Positions 7,102 to 14,729 of a stretch of DNA of 30,087 nt are shown one piece after another; the stretch's first letter is position 1, and each line of letters opens with the position of its first letter. The DNA lies in IMG/VR virus record IMGVR_UViG_3300031774_000090, positions 1-30,087 of that record, one strand, 5' to 3'. A program made the position numbers and the translations under genes. The notes beneath the pieces were generated by a model. It made no database searches and was not told the origin of the DNA. It was given only the letters and a program-made list of their open reading frames with translations. The stretch is from a virus.

Positions 7102-7479
7102 TTATATGTCTTGTAATCCCGTTTCGCGATTCAAATATTTATATTCAATTTTGTGAATATCAAAATCTTCCATGATTTTCTTACAAATGTCTGTGTGATT
7201 GAATTCTCCACAACTATAAACATCAAATTGCATTAATGCTGGATGTGGTTCATCCCAAATATGCATGGCAATGTGTGAAGTTTCTATAACAGCTACTGCA
7301 GTAATACCTTTATTGCCTGGCATACTACAATACTTAACGTAAGGACCCATAAATATTTTCATATTTATAGACTCAACAAACTCTGTCATCCATTCTTTTA
7401 ATTGTTCTTCGTCGGTCGGAGGTTTTACAGCTTCGGCACGTATAATAAGATGCTTATGCACCAACAAACTGTTTTGCAT
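7102..7479 (-). CDS. speD: S-adenosylmethionine decarboxylase proenzyme (pyruvoyl type, bacterial SpeD/SpeH-like)
   Basis: This 125-residue protein matches the short bacterial AdoMet decarboxylases. The enzyme makes decarboxylated AdoMet, the aminopropyl donor for spermidine. It self-cleaves before a serine that becomes the pyruvoyl group. Here GITAVAVIETSHIAMHIW (58-75) gives candidate pyruvoyl Ser68, His69 and His73, and FDVYSCGEF gives Cys90. The usual family motif is ESH, whereas this protein has TSH with E66 one place further back, so the scissile bond would be Thr-Ser. It is an auxiliary metabolic gene also known from some marine phages. It is the last gene of the late operon, after holin and endolysin candidates, and may raise polyamines for DNA packaging or host upkeep. 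Confidence 0.85.
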   Translation of the reverse strand: MQNSLLVHKHLIIRAEAVKPPTDEEQLKEWMTEFVESINMKIFMGPYVKYCSMPGNKGITAVAVIETSHIAMHIWDEPHPALMQFDVYSCGEFNHTDICKKIMEDFDIHKIEYKYLNRETGLQDI

Positions 7480-7483
7480 AACA

Positions 7484-7969
7484 CTATCCTACTACTTTGC
7501 CGTCTTTCCATTCCATTTCTGGTAGTCCTTCGGTGTATTTTTTTCCGTCAAAGGTCAGCACTTGTTTTCTATTTGAATCTGATTCGTGATAACTTATGTG
7601 AACCCATCCGCCTGCAGGGTCATTGGAATCGTAGTATTCCATGATTAGCTGGTCAAAATCTACGTTATTTTGTAGCCAGTAAGCTGTTTTAATATTTGGC
7701 ACGCCAAAAATTTCTAGGTCGACGGCTTGCCCCTTCGCATGTTGCGAAGTTTTCTTCGAACCAATAGCTTCGCATAACGCTTCGGAACGGTAGCCAGAGG
7801 TAATAGTAACGGGTTTATCAAAATGCGCGCGAAGCGGTTCCAAAACTTCATAACATAAATCTCCTAAACTTTTTATTTCACCAGATCCTGGTGTATTATC
7901 TATGCCTTTTCGCTGCGCTGTCATTGACTTGGTCATCTCTTTTAAACTAAAGTGTTTTGATAGCTGCAT
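7484..7969 (-). CDS. Peptidase M15-type endolysin
   Basis: This 161-residue protein is a zinc peptidase of the M15 type (M15A/Hedgehog-like fold). After an N-terminal HFSLKEMTKS stretch come ITSGYRS (56-62), SQHAKGQAVDLEI (75-87) and GGWVHISY (120-127). H77, D84 and H124 are the expected zinc ligands. The enzyme should cut peptidoglycan cross-links. The ATG at 7969 overlaps the stop of the holin candidate (TAATG). An in-frame TTG at 8032 would run into the holin gene and is rejected. There is no signal peptide, so export needs a holin, which fits the neighbour. A virion-borne lysin is possible but less likely. Confidence 0.9.
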   Translation of the reverse strand: MQLSKHFSLKEMTKSMTAQRKGIDNTPGSGEIKSLGDLCYEVLEPLRAHFDKPVTITSGYRSEALCEAIGSKKTSQHAKGQAVDLEIFGVPNIKTAYWLQNNVDFDQLIMEYYDSNDPAGGWVHISYHESDSNRKQVLTFDGKKYTEGLPEMEWKDGKVVG

Positions 7970-8163
7970 TAATTTATTAACCTTTCTATGGCAAAGAGTG
8001 CAGCTGTTCCCGCAGCCGCTAAGAGAACCCAATAGACTTTATCTATCTTACCGCCCAATTTCTCGACGTCTTCATGTACATGTTTTAAATTTTTCTTAAC
8101 ACCTGAAATGTGTCCGTATAAAGATAAAATGTGTTCTCTAGTTGTTTTAGGTTCTATTGCCAT
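7969..8163 (-). CDS. Single-span holin candidate
   Basis: This 64-residue protein has a polar, coiled-coil-like N-terminal half (HISGVKKNLKHVHEDVEKLG). One hydrophobic segment follows near the C-terminus (VYWVLLAAAGTAALFAIERL, about 43-62). Size, one membrane span and a start-stop overlap with the endolysin make a lysis role likely. Single-span holins and spanin or pinholin types share this layout, and sequence alone does not separate them. Confidence 0.72.
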   Translation of the reverse strand: MAIEPKTTREHILSLYGHISGVKKNLKHVHEDVEKLGGKIDKVYWVLLAAAGTAALFAIERLIN

Positions 8164-8167
8164 GATT

Positions 8168-11100
8168 TTAAGCTCGTTGTTTTAATCGGATTGATTGTTC
8201 TAGCGGTGATAATAACGCCGTTTCAGTTGTTGTCAATCCAGTTTTTTCGTTGATTGGTGCAGAAGCTGTTTCGGTTATAGCTGTTGCGGTTGGTTGTGGG
8301 TCTAGTGGTGGTGTGTTTAAAGAAGCTTCTTTAGAATTGTTTAAAAGATCTATTACTTTTTGATCAAATAATTCCTGCTCATTTTTTTCAGGTACAATAA
8401 TATTATTGTCAGGTACAATTTCCTTTTGATTCTTGTTTTCTAATAATCCTTTTAGTCTTTCTTCTTTTAATTTCATGTTTTCTTCATAAGATTTATTTAA
8501 ATCTAATCCTATGTGATTTGCCATTACTGTTTCTAATTTACCAATAGGGTATACATAATTATAATCAGGTAAAGGTCTGTTATTAAGTTCCGCCTCTCTT
8601 CTAGCTGTTTCATATCTTTTTTCAAATGCTGAACTGTAATAAGTATAAGGAGTAAACTTAGCTCCATACATTATATTAGAAACAAGTTGATCGTTCTTTA
8701 ATCTTTTTAATGATTCAGCAATTTTATAATCTGGAATACCTAAGGTTCTAGCATCCATTACAAACTGTAGTATCTTTTGTTGTTGTCTAAAAGATTCTTC
8801 TTGAATTTGATTAAATTCTTTTTCAATTTGATTAGGTCCTCTTGTTTCCCAATCCGAAGAACGATAAAAACTTTCTGATAAAGTTAGATCTCCTTTAATA
8901 GTTGAAGCAAAGTTACCAGCCTTTTGATTCATAATTTTTAACAAATCAAATTTTTGTATCTTACGACCTGTAAGAGTAGAAATAAATTTTTGCCACGCTG
9001 CATTAGGATCACCTCTTCCTTTGTATATATCATAAGCAATGTCTCCATATTTTTTAGCTTGAAGAATAGTTCCAGGCAAAGCAGTTTGAATAATGTGTTC
9101 TATTCCTTTGTAAATTTTTGTTCCCCATGCATCAGTAGGTGAATAAACTCCATAACCTTCTGTAGTGTTTCCACCTCTTCCCATTAAATCTGTTGGTAAA
9201 GCATCAATGATAGGTTCAATTGCTAAGTTTTGTGTAAAGAAAGGTTCAGCAAACTCTTTAGCTGCTTCATAAATACCTAAAGCTACATTGTTATCTATAA
9301 CTTTAGTATCTTTTTCTCCTATTTGATTTAAGAAAGCTCTCATAGGCTTTTTAAGATAGTCCCATACATCTGCGTAAGAAGAATTGACAAGAGTTAATGT
9401 GTTGTCTTTCATTGGTTGCACTGCCGTGAATCTAGAATTTCTATCATACTCATAGGCAAATGATCTTCTAAACGCTTTTATCATAGCACTATCTACACCT
9501 GTATATTGTTCAAACACTCTATCCATTACTACCCCCGCAGCTCCTAGTGTTAATGTCATCCCCATTAATTTTCTTAAACCATTTTGTTGAATAGCTACAT
9601 TAGTAGATGAAGCTTCTCTTAAAGCTGTTCGTGCAGCTACCCCTGTTAATCTTAAAATTTCTGAAGGCCATGAGATAAAACTTCCAATTGGAGTCATTCT
9701 TATAACTCTTACTGCTTCAGGTACCAAACTATATGTTGGCATTAAGTTTCGAGCATACCATGCAGCAAACTCATCCACTGCATCGTCATAAGTTTTAGTT
9801 TTGTTTGTAATTTTAGAAACAGGATTGTACTTTTGACCCGTTACTAATTCTTCTTGTTTAATTAATTCTTTTTTATTACCTTTAAAAATATTGTTTAGGT
9901 TATTTCTATTCCATACGTAAGCATATTCTTTCCATACGTTATCTCCTGCTTGATAAAACTGAGTAGCTCTATCTATAAATTTAGTTTTTAAACCACCACT
10001 CATCCATCTATCAATTATGTTAGGATTTTCATTAAGTTTTTTAATGACCGCTAACATTTCTTGAGCTTCAATACTTTCATCTAAGTATCCAAGTTTAATT
10101 CCTTTACCCACTCTCTCCACAAAAGCTTGATTAGTAATTTTTTTACCTGCTCCAGTAATATCATTATAAATAAATTTAAAAGCGTCAGAGACCGAACCCT
10201 TACCACCTATCCATCCATAACCAATTACAAACATAGGAGTGGAAACTACGTTCCTCATTTGTGTATCAAAACTTAATCCCGTTTTACCAAACTGAACTCC
10301 TGTTTTAAATTGCATTAATGCTCTATAAGCATTACTTTTTAATAACATATCTATAATACCTTGACTGCCTCTTAAAGCTTGAATCATTGTAGGATTTGCA
10401 AACATGTCACTTAAATTAGTTCTTAACATTCCCATACCTGGAAGATTACCAATTGGTTCTAGGGTTGTATCCAATGTTCCTTTGTTCTTTTTAAACCAAC
10501 CTTTCTTTAATCCTATTTCTAAAATTTCATCATACATTTTTTTAGTTTCAATGCCTGTAATCATTTCAGTAATGGTTTGAAGAATTTCAGACTGAGCATT
10601 TTTTTCTTCACCTAATAATTTTCTAATTGTTTTAGGTAGTTCGGCTCCAGTAACAATTAGCTTGTCACTTTTTAAAATGTCTTTAGATATTTTGTTTAAA
10701 TACTTAATAGGATCTCCCGCATAAGCTTTAGCATCTACAATCATATTTCTTACAGTTGCTTCGGCAAATAAATTAAGCGCTTGCTTTCGGGATACACCTT
10801 TTTTCTTAAACATCTCAATAGCTTCTTCTTGCATTCCTTTATTTTTCCTTGAAGAAATAAGTTTAAGCATAGCTTTGACTGCTTCCTCTACCACTTCTTT
10901 AGGTGGGTTGTATATAGGATTGGTAGTAATAGCCATAGACTTTCTCATGTAACTATTGATAATAGGAATTAAAGCATTTTGAAAATCACCTTCAGGTAAC
11001 ATTTCTAAATATTTAGACTTAGCTGGTTTTAAATGTTTCTTTAATCCTTCTGCTGACTCTTGTAATTCTTTTGGAAGTTTGTTTTTACTTATTTGATTTT

Positions 11101-12874
11101 TTAAATATGCAACTACTAACTGCATTTGATTTTCTATTTCTAAAGGAGACACAGCTTTCTTATTAAACAATCCATTTTGTGCTTTAACTAAAGTGTAAGC
11201 TCTTGCCTCTAAGTCTTGAAGATATTTATTAACAACTCTATTTTCTGATTTAATATTAAGCCCTGCTTGTTCTTGCAGTTTATAAATTGCATTAGGAGTT
11301 CTAAATTCTTTAGTAAGGTAGTTAACTGGTCTTGCAATCTTAGCTAGTCTTGCTTTTAAAGGATTGGCATTTGTTGTAGTAAATAATTTCCATTCATCAA
11401 AAGGAGGTATCTCTCCTTTGTTTTTAAAACCTATTCCTTTTTTACTAATAGTTACTCCTCTAAGTATAGGCTCTATTGCTTTAAACATAGCAAGCTTACC
11501 ACCTTTTCTTAAACCTTGTGCTACTAATCTTGATGTTCCCGGTACAATACTCTTACTATACATTAGAGTTGGTGTTGTATATTTAGTAAACGGAACTCTC
11601 ATACCTGATAAAGGTACCTGACCTGTAGCGATCTTACCTAATGGACTAATCACCGTAGCATTTGCCACTTTTCCTCCATAGTTAAATAATCCACCGGCAG
11701 TTTTTAAACCATATTTTAAACCTAAAGGAGCAGCTCTTCCAACTAATCCCCACGTTGCTCCAATTTTAGTTCCTTCATAACCAAATCTAATTTTGTTTTT
11801 TAATCTAGCTAGTGCTAAGTCTCTACCTCTTTTACCTTCTTCACCTTCAAACATTATTTCAGGATTGTCGACTAGTCCCCAAAAATCTGGAGCGTCAATA
11901 GTATCTCCTTTGTTACCTACTACAAATTCAGCAGCACCAAAACTCGCTGCATTAAATCCTACACTTAAAGCTGCTTTAGTGCTGTAACGTACAGCTTTAT
12001 TACTTAATTTAGAAAGTTTACTTTTTAATACTAAGTTTAAAGGTCTAAGTAATTTAGCGGCAAGCCCAAAAGGTACCCCATACTCTGCTAATGTTTTAGT
12101 AACTTGTTCACCCATAGTATTGGGATCTCTAAAGCCACCCCCTTCATACATTTTATTATAAAGGTTATCTAATTTTTGTGTGAGTTCAAATTTTTCATCT
12201 AGGGCTAAGTCAAGAGGAATAGTTAAAAGTTGTCCCATAGAATATCCAGCTTCTAACAAACCATTCATAGCTTGAGCCGTTAATCTATTTTTTCCTATAT
12301 CTTGATATATATTGTTTCCAGTAGTGGTATCTACATATGTTGTGTCATTAATTTTAATTATGTTTGCATTAACTAACATTAGTTGGTCCGCAATTTCTGT
12401 TTTTTTCTTGTCACTAAAACCAGCCATACTTAATGGTTGAGAATCATCTCTTACGGATAAAGGTCCACCCGTTGCAAAGATAAGAGCATTAGTAAATCCA
12501 CTTGTTTTAGGATTTTCTTGTGCTTCTAATTTAATGTCTGCTGTTTTAACTAAGTCTTTTAGATCAGGGGTATCCTCCGATACTACTTTCTTAATTATTT
12601 TGTCAGCTTCTTTAGTAGTTAGTTTAATTTCAGGAAGTTTGGTGTCGTATTTAGGAAAGTCTTCTTTTCTTTCATTATCTTCTATTAATTCGTTTCTTCT
12701 TTTATTTGTTTGATAATTTGATTTTGCACTTTTAAAAATATCTGTATAAATACTAACAATACTTTTAAGAGAGAAATCTAGTTCTTGATTTTTTTTTACT
12801 TGATCGTAAAATTCTTTGGAAGAACCTGGATTTTCCAGTTTCCATTCTTCATAAGGGGGTAATTTTTCTGCCAT
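8168..12874 (-). CDS. Very large internal virion / DNA-ejection-type protein
   Basis: This 1568-residue protein is the largest in the window. It is mainly helical and lysine-rich, with Gly/Ala-rich amphipathic stretches and one fairly hydrophobic patch near residue 1110 (MTLTLGAAGVVM). It starts LPPYEEWKLENPG, and a similar IPPFDEWKLF recurs near residue 490, which suggests repeated modules. No polymerase, nuclease or lysozyme motif was seen. Size, place after other virion genes and place before lysis genes match the large internal or ejected proteins of short-tailed phages, and the region around FISWPSEILRLTGVAART recalls large polyvalent phage proteins. A tape-measure protein is less likely because no long continuous coiled coil is apparent. 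Confidence 0.6.
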   Translation of the reverse strand: MAEKLPPYEEWKLENPGSSKEFYDQVKKNQELDFSLKSIVSIYTDIFKSAKSNYQTNKRRNELIEDNERKEDFPKYDTKLPEIKLTTKEADKIIKKVVSEDTPDLKDLVKTADIKLEAQENPKTSGFTNALIFATGGPLSVRDDSQPLSMAGFSDKKKTEIADQLMLVNANIIKINDTTYVDTTTGNNIYQDIGKNRLTAQAMNGLLEAGYSMGQLLTIPLDLALDEKFELTQKLDNLYNKMYEGGGFRDPNTMGEQVTKTLAEYGVPFGLAAKLLRPLNLVLKSKLSKLSNKAVRYSTKAALSVGFNAASFGAAEFVVGNKGDTIDAPDFWGLVDNPEIMFEGEEGKRGRDLALARLKNKIRFGYEGTKIGATWGLVGRAAPLGLKYGLKTAGGLFNYGGKVANATVISPLGKIATGQVPLSGMRVPFTKYTTPTLMYSKSIVPGTSRLVAQGLRKGGKLAMFKAIEPILRGVTISKKGIGFKNKGEIPPFDEWKLFTTTNANPLKARLAKIARPVNYLTKEFRTPNAIYKLQEQAGLNIKSENRVVNKYLQDLEARAYTLVKAQNGLFNKKAVSPLEIENQMQLVVAYLKNQISKNKLPKELQESAEGLKKHLKPAKSKYLEMLPEGDFQNALIPIINSYMRKSMAITTNPIYNPPKEVVEEAVKAMLKLISSRKNKGMQEEAIEMFKKKGVSRKQALNLFAEATVRNMIVDAKAYAGDPIKYLNKISKDILKSDKLIVTGAELPKTIRKLLGEEKNAQSEILQTITEMITGIETKKMYDEILEIGLKKGWFKKNKGTLDTTLEPIGNLPGMGMLRTNLSDMFANPTMIQALRGSQGIIDMLLKSNAYRALMQFKTGVQFGKTGLSFDTQMRNVVSTPMFVIGYGWIGGKGSVSDAFKFIYNDITGAGKKITNQAFVERVGKGIKLGYLDESIEAQEMLAVIKKLNENPNIIDRWMSGGLKTKFIDRATQFYQAGDNVWKEYAYVWNRNNLNNIFKGNKKELIKQEELVTGQKYNPVSKITNKTKTYDDAVDEFAAWYARNLMPTYSLVPEAVRVIRMTPIGSFISWPSEILRLTGVAARTALREASSTNVAIQQNGLRKLMGMTLTLGAAGVVMDRVFEQYTGVDSAMIKAFRRSFAYEYDRNSRFTAVQPMKDNTLTLVNSSYADVWDYLKKPMRAFLNQIGEKDTKVIDNNVALGIYEAAKEFAEPFFTQNLAIEPIIDALPTDLMGRGGNTTEGYGVYSPTDAWGTKIYKGIEHIIQTALPGTILQAKKYGDIAYDIYKGRGDPNAAWQKFISTLTGRKIQKFDLLKIMNQKAGNFASTIKGDLTLSESFYRSSDWETRGPNQIEKEFNQIQEESFRQQQKILQFVMDARTLGIPDYKIAESLKRLKNDQLVSNIMYGAKFTPYTYYSSAFEKRYETARREAELNNRPLPDYNYVYPIGKLETVMANHIGLDLNKSYEENMKLKEERLKGLLENKNQKEIVPDNNIIVPEKNEQELFDQKVIDLLNNSKEASLNTPPLDPQPTATAITETASAPINEKTGLTTTETALLSPLEQSIRLKQRA

Positions 12875-12883
12875 AAGATCATG

Positions 12884-13984
12884 TTAAACCTGCGGTAACA
12901 CAAGTTCTACTCCGTATTTTACATTAAATTCATCAACATCTTGTTGAGTCGCAATATTAGAAAATTCAAGTAGAGCTTCATCACTGGATGCAAGAAGTCT
13001 AATAACATCATCGGGAATTTCTTTAGGTAATCTTTGTCTTAGTTGTTCAAAGGTTAAAGGAGCAGAAGATCCTACTGCAGGCGTTTCCTCTACAACTTCT
13101 TCTGCCATTTCCGAACCTTGAGGAGTAATAACTTCTTCACTCATCGCTGCAGTTAAACCACCATTAGCATAACCAGTTGTTAGGCCACCATCTTTTTGTC
13201 CACCAGCAGCTCGGTTAATTACTCTGTTCCAATCAAATTTAGGATCACTAGATGGTATACCTTGAGCTTTTACTTCTGCTTGAATAACTGTTTCCCAGAA
13301 CTGACCTGCTCTGCCTGATTTTAAGAAAGCAAGTAAGTATTCATCTTTAGGTTCTAACACTCTTAGGGCAGAGTTAATAATTTCTAATCTATTATTTATT
13401 GCTACTTTAGCGTTAGTTAATTTCTCTGTATTATCTTTTCCGTCAATATTATTTTCTGTAATATATCCAACTAATAATGCTGGATCATTTAAAATCGCAG
13501 TAAGTTGTTGTTTTTCTTCACCAAACTTTTGTAGATCATCAAGTTTTTTACTTAAAGCAAATCCACGGTCCGGTCTGTAATTTCTACTCTTCATGATAGC
13601 TCCAGCTATATCTGTAATAGCATTTTCTTCGTTAGCTAATAGGTCAGCTCTAGCCGCGGTTCTCGCATCAAGACTCGCTGCCATGTCTGTACCTAAATCT
13701 GATAACGCAGGAGCTGCTGATCTTAAAGCTCCGCCAATACCACTTCCTTCACTAGGAGCAGCCATAATATCTGCACCGGCACTTGCTATTCTTAAATAGT
13801 CTGCTGTACTCATTCCTTTTTTCTCGGGTAAGTCTGGTCTAGATTTTCTAACGGCTTCTAAAATTTCCATGTAGTCTTCTACTTCACCACCCATATCATA
13901 GCCTGGTCTTAATTGAGAAATTCCGCCGCCACGTCTTTCGACACGGCCACCTCTAAACATTGGTCGTCTTAAAATTCTGCTCAT
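12884..13984 (-). CDS. Virion-associated protein with GG-motif repeats
   Basis: This 366-residue protein is of unknown function. The N-terminus is Arg/Gly-rich (SRILRRPMFRGGRVERRGGG, then QLRPGYDMGG). An Ala-rich helical part follows (GADIMAAPSEGSGIGGAL), and GGLTTGYANGGLTAAM lies near residue 270. The C-terminal part is acidic (EMAEEVVEETPAV) and ends in a helical domain. Short GG-x(n)-Y-x-x-GG motifs recur in the neighbouring 687-aa protein, so both may act in the same structure. It lies 2 nt from the 247-aa gene in the late operon. A minor capsid or ejection protein is the best guess, from position only. Confidence 0.55.
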   Translation of the reverse strand: MSRILRRPMFRGGRVERRGGGISQLRPGYDMGGEVEDYMEILEAVRKSRPDLPEKKGMSTADYLRIASAGADIMAAPSEGSGIGGALRSAAPALSDLGTDMAASLDARTAARADLLANEENAITDIAGAIMKSRNYRPDRGFALSKKLDDLQKFGEEKQQLTAILNDPALLVGYITENNIDGKDNTEKLTNAKVAINNRLEIINSALRVLEPKDEYLLAFLKSGRAGQFWETVIQAEVKAQGIPSSDPKFDWNRVINRAAGGQKDGGLTTGYANGGLTAAMSEEVITPQGSEMAEEVVEETPAVGSSAPLTFEQLRQRLPKEIPDDVIRLLASSDEALLEFSNIATQQDVDEFNVKYGVELVLPQV

Positions 13985-13985
13985 A

Positions 13986-14729
13986 TTATTTCAATAATCC
14001 TTTAGCCGCCCCTAATAATCCAACACCACCAATTCCTAATCCAAGTAACTGTTGTGTTGTGCTTGGAGGAGGTGTTGATTGCATTTGTGTAGCTGCTGGG
14101 AATCCACCAATTACTGATGCAAGTTGCGGAGCAACTAAACCTAGTTGTGTGTAATCTGCAAAGGCTGTTTCTCTAGCTGCTTCTTGATCCGCTGCTAGTT
14201 GACCTTGATTAATTTGTCTTTGTGTACCACCTAATTGAGTTTGGTATGTACCTAAACCTTGTTGTGCTTGTAGTTGTGCTAGTGCTTGTTGATTAGCTTG
14301 AGCAAAACCTTGTTGTCTTAATTGAGATTCTTGCATTGCTCTAGCCATATCTGCTGACGCTTGATACTCACCCATCATGGCAGCTTCTCTACCACCACCA
14401 AAAGCTCCAGCTCTAACTGCTTGGTTTCTTAATGCACCAAGACCTTTAGCTTGTTCTCTTTCCATAGCTGCAAGAGATGTATCAATTACTTCTTGTTGGT
14501 ATGGACTTTCAAATTGTTGATAAGCTTGTGGACCTAATAAAGTTCCAAGATTAGCTGCTGCTGCAGCTGCTTGTTTTTCTAAAGCTGATTGATCAGCTAC
14601 AAAACCTCTACCTGTATATGTAGAAGTTGGAATACTTTTACCTAATAGGCCTAAACCTTTATTAGTTATACCGAGACCAGCGGCTTCTACAAATGGTTCT
14701 CTAAGTTGTCGTGTTGTAGTAGTTGCCAT
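13986..14729 (-). CDS. Ala/Gln-rich internal virion protein candidate
   Basis: This 247-residue protein is rich in Ala, Gln and Gly. It contains SPYQQEVIDTSLAAMEREQ, then VRAGAFGGGREAAMMGEYQ, then a long glutamine-rich helix (about 135-190) and a hydrophobic glycine-rich C-terminus (LLGLGIGGVGLLGAAKGLL). The glutamine-rich helix with a membrane-like tail would fit a protein ejected into the host envelope. I have seen the AFGGGREA pattern in marine phage structural regions. The ATG overlaps the stop of the 687-aa gene (TAATG at 14729), so the two are probably co-made. Confidence 0.6.
   Translation of the reverse strand: MATTTTRQLREPFVEAAGLGITNKGLGLLGKSIPTSTYTGRGFVADQSALEKQAAAAAANLGTLLGPQAYQQFESPYQQEVIDTSLAAMEREQAKGLGALRNQAVRAGAFGGGREAAMMGEYQASADMARAMQESQLRQQGFAQANQQALAQLQAQQGLGTYQTQLGGTQRQINQGQLAADQEAARETAFADYTQLGLVAPQLASVIGGFPAATQMQSTPPPSTTQQLLGLGIGGVGLLGAAKGLLK

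Noticed and set aside
7733-7749. Perfect inverted repeat CTTCGCA-TGT-TGCGAAG
   Set aside because: It lies inside the endolysin codons around the zinc histidine, so coding constraint explains it well enough.
7970-8032. Earlier TTG start for the endolysin
   Set aside because: The added residues run antiphase through the holin gene and have no M15 character. The ATG at 7969 forms a TAATG junction.
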